DNA of 6,931 nt from Syntrophomonadaceae bacterium (GCA_007119335.1 SKPU01000072.1:1-6931), one strand, 5' to 3'; shown: positions 1 through 6,054, counted from the first letter of the stretch. The notes: a model not told the origin generated them from the letters alone. Translations and numbers: made by a program.

Positions 1-89
1 CGGTCCCTATGATTGTTGGGCTGTTCAGTAAACGCTTTTTGCCTGGAGGATTTGCCGGCTCGGATTGGGAAGAAAGAGATGGGCTATGA
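1..89 (+). CDS. 3' end of an upstream gene (28 residues visible), possibly a permease partner
   Basis: An open frame enters from the left edge (first full codon at position 3) and ends at TGA 87-89. The visible tail includes MIVGLFSKRFLPGG and ends in a charged segment, DWEERDGL. Its stop overlaps the ATG of the next gene as ATGA (86-89), the usual sign of translational coupling, which is the main reason to believe it is coding. A hydrophobic stretch followed by basic residues would suit the end of a membrane protein. Half-size permeases are often encoded next to a partner, so a companion permease half is a reasonable inference, but 28 residues are too few to assign a family. Confidence 0.5.
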   Translation, partial: VPMIVGLFSKRFLPGGFAGSDWEERDGL

Positions 90-574
90 TCACAACCACG
101 CTTATTTTTATGTTCCTGGCTGGATTACTTTTTGTGGCTAACAAGAGAAATGAAAGGCATTGGGACGGATTAAAATCCGGACTGCGCCAGCTGGTAATTA
201 GTTTGCCTGTCATTTTACTGGCTCTTCTCTTGGCAGGGATGATCGAAGTATTGATCCCTGAGGAATTTGTTAAGCGTTTTCTGGCTCAGGAAGCTGGTTT
301 TACAGGCATTATGCTGGGCACTCTTGGCGGCATGCTCATGGCTTTCGGACCTTATGCATCATATCCGATTATAGCCTCTATTTACGGATCGGGGGCAGGT
401 TTGGGCACAACTGTTGCGCTCATTGCCGGATGGACTTTACTGGGTTTATCGAGGGTGCCTTTTGAAACCGGATTTCTGGGCTTCCGATTCAGCTTGCTGC
501 GGATGGGCTTACATCTGCCCCTTTGTATCTTGGCCGGACTAATTGCCCATTTTATTGATTTGTTTTTGATCTGA
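86..574 (+). CDS. Half-size predicted permease, UPF0718/DUF318 (COG0701)-like membrane protein
   Basis: This is a 162-residue, very hydrophobic protein with about four or five membrane segments (roughly residues 2-18, 35-57, 73-97, 105-122 and 139-161). The second half has the feel of the COG0701/ArsP_1 permease family: a segment ending in IPEEFVKRFL, then a glycine-rich membrane loop (GTLGGMLMAFGPYASYPI), then RVPFE. Classical members are about 300 residues or more and carry a CSCG-V-P motif. Here the protein is half that length and the cysteines are replaced by AFGPYASYPI, so substrate cannot be inferred. I chose ATG 86 because it overlaps the upstream stop (ATGA) and follows AAGAAAGAG at 70-78. 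A TTG at 65 would add seven residues but its nearest GGAGG (45-49) is about 15 nt away. The family call is by pattern, not by alignment. Confidence 0.65.
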   Translation: MITTTLIFMFLAGLLFVANKRNERHWDGLKSGLRQLVISLPVILLALLLAGMIEVLIPEEFVKRFLAQEAGFTGIMLGTLGGMLMAFGPYASYPIIASIYGSGAGLGTTVALIAGWTLLGLSRVPFETGFLGFRFSLLRMGLHLPLCILAGLIAHFIDLFLI

Positions 575-615
575 GATTACGTTTCTTGAACTATAACTAA
601 AAGGAGGAGTTTTCA

Positions 616-1929
616 ATGTATCTTTATCCGGCACCACTGGCCCGAGAAACTCGGGATTTGATTAGTGGTCAAAAAGATTTAAAGGATCATATTAATGAAA
701 TTTGTGACCGTATCGATCAGCAAGATCAAGAAATACTATCTATACTTCCGGAATATGGACGTCGCGAGCGTTTGATGCGAGAAGCAGAAATACTAATAAA
801 TGCTTATCCGGATCCGGCGAACAGGCCTCCACTGTTTGGGGCACTGGTGGGGGTCAAAGATGTTTATCACGTTAAAGGGTTTGTCACCCGGGCGAACTCA
901 AAAATTGATCCGCAAGAACTTGCCGGCCCAGAAGCAGAGACTGTCAGGTTGCTGCGCCAGGCCGGCGCGCTCGTGCTGGGCAAAACGGTAACCACCGAGT
1001 TTGCCTACTTTGAACCGGGGCCAACCCGTAACCCGCACAATTTGGAGCATACCCCGGGTGGATCCAGCAGTGGTTCTGCTGCCGCAGTCGCTGCCGGATT
1101 TAGTCCTCTCGCCCTGGGCACCCAGACAGTCGGTTCGGTTAACCGTCCGGCTGCTTATTGCGGAGTGGTTGGTTATAAACCAAGCTATAATCGCATTTCT
1201 AAAGAAGGGCTGCTGCACTTTTCCCGCTCGACAGACCATGTCGGTTGTTTTACCCAGGACTTAGAGGGGATGATGCTTGCCGCTGAAGTCTTATGCTATA
1301 GCTGGCAGGAAATTGATGTTAACTATAAACCGGTTCTAGGTCTACCCAAAGGTCGTTATCTTGAGAAGGTTTCGCCGGAGGCGTTGGATGTTTTCCTAAA
1401 GCAGCTGGATATTCTCAAAAAAGCAGGTTATACAGTTAAAGAGATTGATGCTCTCGATGATATTGATATTATAGCAGAATGGCATCACAAATTAATATCT
1501 GCTGAAAAGGCCCTGGAACATGAGGATTTGTACTCCCGTTTTTCCGATCTTTACCGTCCGAAGACAGCGGCATTGATTGAGGAAGGAAAGCAGATTCCAG
1601 CAAATGATCTCGAAGCTGCACGCCGGCTTCAAAAAGAACTGCGGGAACGACTTGAAAGATTAATGTGGGATAATAGTCTCGGATTGTGGGTTGCTCCTGC
1701 GGCGACCGGACCGGCTCCAAAAGGATTACAATCGACCGGTGATCCGATAATGAGTTTGCCCTGGACCAATGCCGGGCTTCCCGTGGTTAATATCCCGGCT
1801 GGTCGCTCTGCAGATGGACTTCCCTTGAGTATGCAGTTTGTGGCCCCTTACATGGGTGACGAATTGCTTTTATCATGGGTCTCCATAATTGCTGATCTAT
1901 TTAAGGAATATCAGGCTTACAGTCATTAA
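616..1929 (+). CDS. Amidase-signature family hydrolase
   Basis: This is a complete 437-residue cytoplasmic enzyme of the amidase signature (AS) superfamily, which hydrolyses carboxamide bonds, releasing ammonia or an amine. The AS catalytic triad is visible: Lys81 in LVGVKDVYHV, the cis-Ser150 in TPGGSSSGSAAAVAAG (residues 146-161), and the nucleophile Ser174 in GTQTVGSVNRPAAYCG. The 24-residue spacing from Ser150 to Ser174 matches characterised AS enzymes. The C-terminal block LPWTNAGLPVVNIPAG is also typical. The start is firm: ATG 616 is preceded by AAGGAGGAG at 601-609. There is no signal peptide. The motif TQTVGSV(N)RPA differs from the TDTGGS(I)RxPA of GatA, and no gatB or gatC is in view, so a tRNA amidotransferase role is unlikely. 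The first 60 residues are a charged helical region. The substrate (aryl amide, urea-derived or other) is unknown. The gene starts 41 bp after the half-permease, so co-transcription is possible. Confidence 0.9.
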   Translation: MYLYPAPLARETRDLISGQKDLKDHINEICDRIDQQDQEILSILPEYGRRERLMREAEILINAYPDPANRPPLFGALVGVKDVYHVKGFVTRANSKIDPQELAGPEAETVRLLRQAGALVLGKTVTTEFAYFEPGPTRNPHNLEHTPGGSSSGSAAAVAAGFSPLALGTQTVGSVNRPAAYCGVVGYKPSYNRISKEGLLHFSRSTDHVGCFTQDLEGMMLAAEVLCYSWQEIDVNYKPVLGLPKGRYLEKVSPEALDVFLKQLDILKKAGYTVKEIDALDDIDIIAEWHHKLISAEKALEHEDLYSRFSDLYRPKTAALIEEGKQIPANDLEAARRLQKELRERLERLMWDNSLGLWVAPAATGPAPKGLQSTGDPIMSLPWTNAGLPVVNIPAGRSADGLPLSMQFVAPYMGDELLLSWVSIIADLFKEYQAYSH

Positions 1930-1941
1930 GAAAAGTTTGTT

Positions 1942-2403
1942 TTAGGCCGCTTCCGGGGCAAAACGATCAATCAAAGAGGCTGCCAGGCGGGTGATAATTA
2001 TAGCCAGAAATGTACGGGTAGTGATGAGCACTAACGGATTGGCTCCGAAAACAGCAAAAATAAAAGTGTCTTCTACAACTGAATGCGATATGCTTAAAAA
2101 TATGCCGATCAACAAAAGATCACGTTTTTTTAGGAAACCTTCTTTAGCATAATCAATAATCAGGGCAGATCCGAAGACAATGCCAAAGAATATTCCGGCC
2201 AGCAGAGGCAGAGCAGCTTCCTGGGGAAGGGTTAGAAACCGCAGAGCACCTTTGGTTTTGCCCGTAATTTTCTCAATAACCTGGTAATGACGGGCAATTT
2301 CAATTACAATTAGGATCGGGACCAATAGCAAAGCTAACTGGGCGATGCTTAAGAGTGTTTCGGTGATTGTGGTGATGAGCAAAGTGGCGATTTCCATTTT
2401 CAT
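1942..2403 (-). CDS. Gate-domain (nucleoside-recognition, PF07670-type) small membrane protein, second of a pair
   Basis: This is a 153-residue integral membrane protein with hydrophobic segments around residues 5-37, 63-84, 95-119 and 122-145. The pattern LLLVPILIVIE, then FLTLPQEAALPLLAG, then ISHSVVEDT (residues 105-113) and FAVFGANP resembles the Gate/nucleoside-recognition domain, found also in SpmA/SpmB, in the core of FeoB and in nucleoside transporters. It aligns by eye with the protein encoded just upstream: both have VP in the first helix, an LP-x-EA element, and an H-x(2)-VE-(x)-T motif near residue 105. Its ATG (2403-2401) overlaps the upstream stop as ATGA and follows a GGGGGG stretch, so translation is probably coupled. 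'Nucleoside recognition' is an inherited domain name and does not show that the substrate is a nucleoside. The protein is shorter than SpmA or SpmB, so I do not call it a sporulation protein. Confidence 0.75.
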   Translation of the reverse strand: MKMEIATLLITTITETLLSIAQLALLLVPILIVIEIARHYQVIEKITGKTKGALRFLTLPQEAALPLLAGIFFGIVFGSALIIDYAKEGFLKKRDLLLIGIFLSISHSVVEDTFIFAVFGANPLVLITTRTFLAIIITRLAASLIDRFAPEAA

Positions 2404-2843
2404 CCGCCCCCCAGGATCAGGTTGTAGATTAGATTTAAAATTAATCCTGCTGATAAAGCAGTGAATAGCCGGAGCGCAGCAGATACAGGTATGCGTAAGC
2501 CTGTATAGCTACAAATAACAGTTTCAACCGGCAATTCGTGGCAGATGCCAATCATGACCGCTAAAACAGTAATCTGCTGGGAACTTAAGTCCAAGGTTGC
2601 TATTACGCCCAGGGCGGCGTAGAAGTTGACAAGAAAGCTAAACAGTAAAGCGATAGTAGCTTCGCCGGGCAGACCAAACAAAGCCATTGCCGGGGTAAAA
2701 AAACCGGCAATTAATTCTACGAACCCGTAATAATCAAGGATGGCGACTAAACAGGATACGGGTACAATAATTTTGATTAGCATCCAAAGCAAACGGAGGC
2801 TTTTTTGCAACCCTTTTTTTATTGGTTCAACAAGTGTTTTCAT
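2400..2843 (-). CDS. Gate-domain (nucleoside-recognition, PF07670-type) small membrane protein, first of a pair
   Basis: This is a 147-residue membrane protein with hydrophobic segments near residues 18-38, 42-57, 62-83, 90-110 and 118-144, preceded by a basic amphipathic N terminus (EPIKKGLQKSLR), suggesting the N end is cytoplasmic. Diagnostic pieces are IIVPVSCLVAILD, FGLPGEATIALLF, NFYAALGVI and CHELPVETVI (residues 101-110). The HELPVET motif is the counterpart of SHSVVEDT in the downstream paralogue. The gene begins 18 bp after the metalloprotease stop, with AGGGAGT upstream of ATG 2843, and overlaps the next gene by 4 bp, so the three genes almost certainly form one operon. The family is known for paired small subunits (as in SpmA/SpmB), so a hetero-oligomeric channel or carrier is a fair inference. 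Substrate and direction are not readable from the sequence. Confidence 0.75.
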   Translation of the reverse strand: MKTLVEPIKKGLQKSLRLLWMLIKIIVPVSCLVAILDYYGFVELIAGFFTPAMALFGLPGEATIALLFSFLVNFYAALGVIATLDLSSQQITVLAVMIGICHELPVETVICSYTGLRIPVSAALRLFTALSAGLILNLIYNLILGGG

Positions 2844-2861
2844 AAACTCTTACTCCCTGCT

Positions 2862-3983
2862 TTAATACTCTCCCAGGACCATATGCATCTGAATGAAGCG
2901 CATCATATCAGTCCGGCTAAGCAAGCCAACAAGCTCGCCGTTTTTCTCCATTACCAGGGCCCTGCCAGTGTTTTGTGATGCCATCTTCATCATGACATCA
3001 GCTGCGTCATCGGTAGGTTCCAGAACCATGGTTTCTTTGAGGGGAGTTAAAATATGGGCTACTGTCGTATTAGGCCATTCTTCCCGCGGCACTTCCTTCA
3101 TGCTTTGCAAAGTGACCAGGCCATGAGTGGTTGAACCATAAACAACCGGAAAAGCTCCGTATTTATAACGCAGGAAGTAATCAACCAGTTCATCTAGTGT
3201 TGCATCTGGAGATATGGTATGTAAGTCGGTACTCATCACTTCGGAGACCTTCATTCCGGAAAATGTTTCTTTAAAGACCAATTGTGAATAACTGGTTTGT
3301 CCGGCATGGTAAATCATCCAGCCCACGAAAATAAGCCAGATTCCCCAGAAGTCCTCTTGAAAGAAAATAATCATAAATCCCAGGGCAATGGCTATAAATG
3401 AAAGGGCACTGCCGACAAAGACGGCAATACGGGTTGCTTTTAGCATGTTTTTGTTGAAGAACCATATTATTGAGCGAAAAAGGCGTCCACCATCCAGAGG
3501 AAAAGCCGGGACCAGGTTAAAAACAGCCATAATTAAATTGACCCGGGCCACAAAAAAGATCGATTCACCAATTATTTGTCCTGCCGGCAGAATCAAGTAA
3601 TACAAGGCGCCTGTAGCTACTGCAATAAGCAGGCTGGTCAGGGGCCCGGCTGCTGTTATCTTGAACTCCGAGCTTGGATCTTTGGGTTCCGCCTCCATTT
3701 GGGCTACCCCCCCAAATATAAAAAGGGTGATTTTTTTGATGGGAATTCCCTCATTAATAGCAACCAGGGAATGACCAAACTCATGGGTCAGGACAGATGC
3801 AAAAACAAGTAAGGTCGTTATTATTCCCGCTATCCAGTAAGTTTGGCTGCTGAGACCCTCAGCTCTTATAGGTAAGTAGCCCTGGGCCAGGCTGATGCTG
3901 AAGAGAAAAAAAATCAACAGCCAACTGATATTTATCTCTATCGGAATGCCTTTGATGTGTCCTAATTGAATAGAGCCAGACAT
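2862..3983 (-). CDS. Site-2-protease-like (M50) zinc metalloprotease with two CBS domains
   Basis: This is a 373-residue intramembrane zinc protease. The catalytic zinc motif HEFGH is at residues 67-71 (His67, Glu68, His71) in a membrane helix. The third ligand lies in NLVPAFPLDGG (156-166, Asp164), and both are intact. Six or so hydrophobic segments span residues 18 to 228. The rest is cytoplasmic: two CBS domains at about 245-300 (beginning VSEVMSTDLHTISPDATLDELVDYF in pattern) and 308-367 (HILTP through GLLSRTDMMRFI). CBS pairs often bind adenine nucleotides, so activity may be tuned by energy status. This architecture resembles archaeal S2P-CBS proteases and, more distantly, SpoIVFB, which has one CBS domain. 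No SpoIVFA-like partner is adjacent, so a sporulation role is not supported. The ATG at 3983 has a purine-rich GAAGGGAG about 12 nt upstream, rather far. It is the first gene of a three-gene operon with two Gate-domain membrane proteins. The substrate is unknown. Confidence 0.9.
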   Translation of the reverse strand: MSGSIQLGHIKGIPIEINISWLLIFFLFSISLAQGYLPIRAEGLSSQTYWIAGIITTLLVFASVLTHEFGHSLVAINEGIPIKKITLFIFGGVAQMEAEPKDPSSEFKITAAGPLTSLLIAVATGALYYLILPAGQIIGESIFFVARVNLIMAVFNLVPAFPLDGGRLFRSIIWFFNKNMLKATRIAVFVGSALSFIAIALGFMIIFFQEDFWGIWLIFVGWMIYHAGQTSYSQLVFKETFSGMKVSEVMSTDLHTISPDATLDELVDYFLRYKYGAFPVVYGSTTHGLVTLQSMKEVPREEWPNTTVAHILTPLKETMVLEPTDDAADVMMKMASQNTGRALVMEKNGELVGLLSRTDMMRFIQMHMVLGEY

Positions 3984-4082
3984 AACAGGTTTAAGCTCCC
4001 TTCGATCCTAAATATAAGTGTTCTCTCTATATATCTTTATTAGAGGTCGCTACCCTAAATCCTGCAACAATTGTAAGATGAA

Positions 4083-4110
4083 GTGACATTAATGGTTGTC
4101 TAATGTTCAC
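4083..4110 (-). other. Inverted repeat across the queG stop codon, possible weak terminator
   Basis: Arms GTGACATTA (4083-4091) and TAATGT-T-CAC (4101-4110) can pair as 3 + 6 bp with one bulged base and a 9-nt loop. The structure includes the queG stop (4100-4102). On the minus strand it is followed by TTCATCTTAC, which is only mildly T-rich, and the stem is AT-rich, so it is a poor intrinsic terminator. It may instead be chance or an operator for the protease operon, whose leader starts here. The rest of the 116-bp gap (3984-4099) shows no clear promoter for that operon: TATATT and TAATAA hexamers occur on the minus strand, but with poor -35 partners. Confidence 0.25.
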
Positions 4111-5221
4111 TGTGGGATTGCCTTGCTTCATTTCTTATTTCTTCCTCAGGATCGTTTTGGTAGCATTTATCCAGGGCATAGAGGGCTTTGTGCCCTCCGA
4201 TTCTACCCAGGGCCCAGGCAGCATGGAGCCTTATTACAGACCGAGGGTCGTTTTTCAATATATCGGTCAGCGGCTTTACTGCCCCTGTATCTCTGCTGTT
4301 GCCGAGGGCGATAATTGCATTGCGCTGCATGGTGGTTTTCCCCCTCCACCCGGCTGAAGTAAGGCCGATTGTTAATTTAAATTCTTTCTGAGTCATTTTA
4401 AGCAGCGGGACTAAAAACGGTTCGGCGGGGAAAAAGGGAAAGGCCAGTTCAGGTAAGGGGATCTTTTCTAGATTATCATTAAGCGGACAGGCTTCCTGGC
4501 ATTGATCGCAGCCGTAGATTCGATTACCGAGCAGAGGACGTATTTCGCGGGGGAAAACACCGGAAATCTGGGTAAGATAAGAGAGACAGAGATAAGGATT
4601 GATGATAAATGGTTCGATTAGTGCACCGGTCGGACATGATTTGCGGCACTGCCCGCAGTAGTTGCAGGAACCTTTAACCGGCTGGCTCGGTTCGATGAAT
4701 TGATCTGTTAAAATTGTCCCAAGAGCGATGTAGGAACCATATTTGGGATTGATTAATGTGCAGTTTTCCCCGATTCGGCCCAATCCGGACTTAAAAGCTA
4801 ACTCACGTTCAAGCAGGGGGCTACGATCGCTTAACACTCGATAATTGAAGTTTCCCCTGGTTTTCCTCTTTATCAGCCTGACTAATTCTTTTGCTTTTTC
4901 CTCAACCGCATTGTGGTAGTCGATACCCATGGCGCAACGAGCAACTTTGCCCCGTGGTTCTTTCACGGGTAAAGAATGGTTGCAAGCCGGCATTGTATAT
5001 GGAACAGCAAGGGTAATAATGCTCTGGCAATTTTCTAAAAGGTGCCCCGGAGATAAGCGCAAGTCGGGATTCTGTTCTTCAAAAGGGGTAATCCTTCCCT
5101 CCTCAATACGGCGCTGCAAGCGGTCTTTCATGTAATAGAGCGGTTTTGTTGAGACTACCCCGATCTGATCTACCCCGGCTGAAACGCCTAAGTCTTGCAG
5201 TTTATTTCTACTGAACATCAA
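4100..5221 (-). CDS. queG: Epoxyqueuosine reductase QueG
   Basis: QueG is a cytoplasmic cobalamin- and [4Fe-4S]-dependent enzyme that reduces epoxyqueuosine to queuosine at the wobble base of GUN-anticodon tRNAs, the last step of queuosine synthesis. The 373-residue length matches the family. The catalytic region has SDRSPLLERELAFKSGLGRIGEN (split here: Asp132 and the LER element), with Asp132 in the place of the conserved acidic residue. The ferredoxin-like section has CNYCGQCRKSCPTGAL (Cys186, 189, 192, 196), Cys212 in the SYLTQ block, and GNRIYGCDQCQEACP (Cys238, 241, 245), giving two [4Fe-4S] clusters. Residues 296-370 form HEAT/PBS-lyase-like helical repeats, as in many Gram-positive QueG proteins. 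The start is ambiguous: TTG 5221 sits 10 nt from GAGGAG and ATG 5218 sits 13 nt away, and the two differ by one residue. No other queuosine gene is nearby, and it is divergent from the redox operon. Confidence 0.93.
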   Translation of the reverse strand: MMFSRNKLQDLGVSAGVDQIGVVSTKPLYYMKDRLQRRIEEGRITPFEEQNPDLRLSPGHLLENCQSIITLAVPYTMPACNHSLPVKEPRGKVARCAMGIDYHNAVEEKAKELVRLIKRKTRGNFNYRVLSDRSPLLERELAFKSGLGRIGENCTLINPKYGSYIALGTILTDQFIEPSQPVKGSCNYCGQCRKSCPTGALIEPFIINPYLCLSYLTQISGVFPREIRPLLGNRIYGCDQCQEACPLNDNLEKIPLPELAFPFFPAEPFLVPLLKMTQKEFKLTIGLTSAGWRGKTTMQRNAIIALGNSRDTGAVKPLTDILKNDPRSVIRLHAAWALGRIGGHKALYALDKCYQNDPEEEIRNEARQSHSEH

Positions 5222-5264
5222 TAGAACCGGTCTCCTCTCTAAAGACAGGTAAGGGCAGATTTTG

Positions 5265-5286
5265 CAGTATGCTTTGGAACATACTG
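5265..5286 (-). repeat. 7-bp inverted repeat in the queG leader
   Basis: Perfect arms CAGTATG (5265-5271) and CATACTG (5280-5286) flank an 8-nt spacer. TT/AA inside can add two more pairs if one C is bulged. It lies 44 bp upstream of the queG start. It could be a small RNA hairpin in the leader or a dimeric repressor site. No T-run follows on either strand, so it is not an intrinsic terminator, and it shows no likeness to the preQ1 riboswitch pseudoknot that I can recognise. Confidence 0.35.
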
Positions 5287-5431
5287 ATTAAGAAAGCAAG
5301 CATAAAGTCATGGGTCTTCCCAAACATTAGCACAATTTATGATGTATGGTTGTTTACATTTTACCAGACATTCTTATTTCCTGCTCTCAGCGGTATAACC
5401 TGCTGTTTTGGCAAAGTGGTATGAATTATAC

Positions 5432-5460
5432 TTGACACTCCCTTTAGCGATCACTATAAT
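5432..5460 (+). promoter_or_regulatory. Consensus SigmaA promoter of the NuoE/NuoF-like operon
   Basis: TTGACA at 5432-5437 and TATAAT at 5455-5460 both match consensus perfectly and are separated by the optimal 17 bp. Transcription should start near 5467, giving a leader of about 54 nt before ATG 5521. A promoter this strong usually implies either high expression or control by a repressor, and the palindrome at 5482-5504 lies where a repressor would act. Confidence 0.9.
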
Positions 5461-5481
5461 AAATACCATATAAAAAGAAAT

Positions 5482-5504
5482 GTGATTTCACAATGTGGAA
5501 TTAC
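5482..5504 (+). promoter_or_regulatory. 23-bp imperfect palindrome in the leader, candidate operator or hairpin
   Basis: The arms GTGATTTCACA (5482-5492) and TGTGGAATTAC (5494-5504) are reverse complements at 9 of 11 positions around a central A at 5493. The two mismatches become G-U pairs in RNA, so a stem of about 10 bp with a 3-nt loop is also possible. A second, overlapping palindrome, TGTGA-TT-TCACA, occupies 5481-5492. The site lies at about +16 to +38 from the predicted start, fitting a roadblock repressor. It does not match the Rex consensus (TTGTGAA-N4-TTCACAA) or the CRP spacing (TGTGA-N6-TCACA), so the regulator is unknown. The ribosome binding site (5508-5517) lies outside the stem. 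Confidence 0.5.
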
Positions 5505-5520
5505 TTGAAAGGGTGAGATA

Positions 5521-6033
5521 ATGAACACAATCGATACGGAAACCGTGCTTGGGTTGAAAATTCCCCGCGGCCCTAACGGGGTTTCTACTATAACTCTTCT
5601 ACAAGCTATTCAGGAAAAATATAACTATCTTCCAGAAGAGGTATTGAAAAGAGCTGCTAAAGAGATGAACATCCCCTTAATAGATCTTTACAGCGTAGCT
5701 ACATTTTATAAATCATTCAGCCTTGTTCCCAGGGGAAAGCACGAGATAGTGACTTGTTCGGGGACAGCCTGTCATGTGCGGGGCAGTGAGAAAGTTACAG
5801 AAGAAATTAGCAGGACTTTAGGCGTAGATAGGGATTCTACTTCTAATGACGGTGAATATTCATTGAAATGTGTTAACTGTGTAGGGGCTTGTGCCCTTGC
5901 TCCCCTGGTAATTGTTGATGGACAGTACCATGGTCATATGACCCCTTTAAAGGTTCACCGGCTTTTTAACTCTGATCAATCTGGGGGAAAAATAGCGGCA
6001 TCTAGCACAGATGAAAGAGTAAATCGGAGCTAA
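5521..6033 (+). CDS. NuoE-like [2Fe-2S] subunit of a hydrogenase or formate dehydrogenase complex (HydC/HndA type)
   Basis: This is a 170-residue soluble protein with the NuoE layout: a helical N-terminal domain (residues 20-68, containing LLQAIQEKYNYLPEE and LYSVATFYKSF) followed by a thioredoxin-like ferredoxin domain. The four [2Fe-2S] ligands are Cys79 and Cys84 (CSGTAC) and Cys120 and Cys124 (CVGAC). The family blocks GTACHVRGSE and CALAPLVIVDGQYHG are also present. An extra Cys117 lies close to the cluster. The last 20 residues form a hydrophilic tail. ATG 5521 follows AAAGGGTGAG with good spacing. As the first gene of the operon followed by a NuoF-like gene, it matches the hydC-hydB order of electron-bifurcating [FeFe]-hydrogenases. 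The same pair also serves NAD-dependent formate dehydrogenases, and the catalytic gene that would decide is outside the window. A complex I subunit is less likely because nuoA-D are not upstream. Confidence 0.9.
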   Translation: MNTIDTETVLGLKIPRGPNGVSTITLLQAIQEKYNYLPEEVLKRAAKEMNIPLIDLYSVATFYKSFSLVPRGKHEIVTCSGTACHVRGSEKVTEEISRTLGVDRDSTSNDGEYSLKCVNCVGACALAPLVIVDGQYHGHMTPLKVHRLFNSDQSGGKIAASSTDERVNRS

Positions 6034-6054
6034 GAAAAAGTGAATCGGAGCTAA
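6013..6054 (+). repeat. 21-bp tandem duplication of the NuoE-like gene's last codons and stop
   Basis: Positions 6013-6033 and 6034-6054 are adjacent copies matching at 19 of 21 bases. The first encodes ERVNRS plus TAA and is the real end of the gene. The second, read in the same frame, encodes EKVNRS plus TAA. The two differences are AGA/AAA (Arg to Lys) and GTA/GTG (both Val). The second copy fills most of the gap before the NuoF-like gene and leaves its ribosome binding site intact. Confidence 0.85.

Larger units (their letters stand above)
5222..5520. other. Intergenic region between divergent queG and the redox operon
   Basis: This stretch of about 300 bp has no credible gene. From the queG side it holds the queG ribosome binding site (GAGAGGAG on the minus strand, near 5231-5239), an inverted repeat at 5265-5286, the short palindrome-like TGTTTACA (5351-5358), then the strong plus-strand promoter (5432-5460), the leader palindrome (5482-5504) and the plus-strand ribosome binding site AAAGGGTGAG (5508-5517). 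A perfect TATAAT also lies on the minus strand at 5430-5425, back to back with the plus-strand TTGACA. Its -35 partner (TGATCG, 5453-5448) is poor, so it is only a weak candidate for a queG promoter with a leader of about 200 nt. Confidence 0.6.

Noticed and set aside
65..85. Upstream TTG start for the half-permease
   Set aside because: It lacks a ribosome binding site at a useful distance, while ATG 86 overlaps the previous stop (ATGA) and follows a purine-rich site.
566..597. Promoter directly before the amidase
   Set aside because: TATAAC at 592-597 has only a distant TTGATC (20-bp spacer), so transcription from the permease side is as likely.
898..1239. Minus-strand open frame of 113 codons inside the amidase gene
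   Set aside because: It lies entirely opposite the catalytic core of a well-supported gene and has no family-like motif and no plausible ribosome binding site; it is a shadow frame.
616..1929. Assignment as GatA (Glu-tRNA(Gln) amidotransferase subunit A)
   Set aside because: No gatB or gatC nearby, and the nucleophile motif is TQTVGSVNRPA rather than the GatA form.
1925..1975. Shared terminator between the convergent amidase and Gate genes
   Set aside because: The GC-rich stretch near 1945-1960 pairs poorly, and no convincing stem with a T-run was found on either strand.
1942..2843. Assignment of the Gate pair as SpmA/SpmB
   Set aside because: Both proteins are clearly shorter than SpmA/SpmB and the context has no sporulation genes, so only the domain-level call is kept.
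2862..3983. Assignment as sporulation protease SpoIVFB
   Set aside because: Two CBS domains rather than one, greater length, and no SpoIVFA-type partner; the neighbours are Gate proteins.
5481..5493. Rex or CRP/FNR operator
   Set aside because: The spacing between TGTGA and TCACA is 2 bp rather than 6, and the left half of a Rex site is absent; only one TTCACAA half matches.
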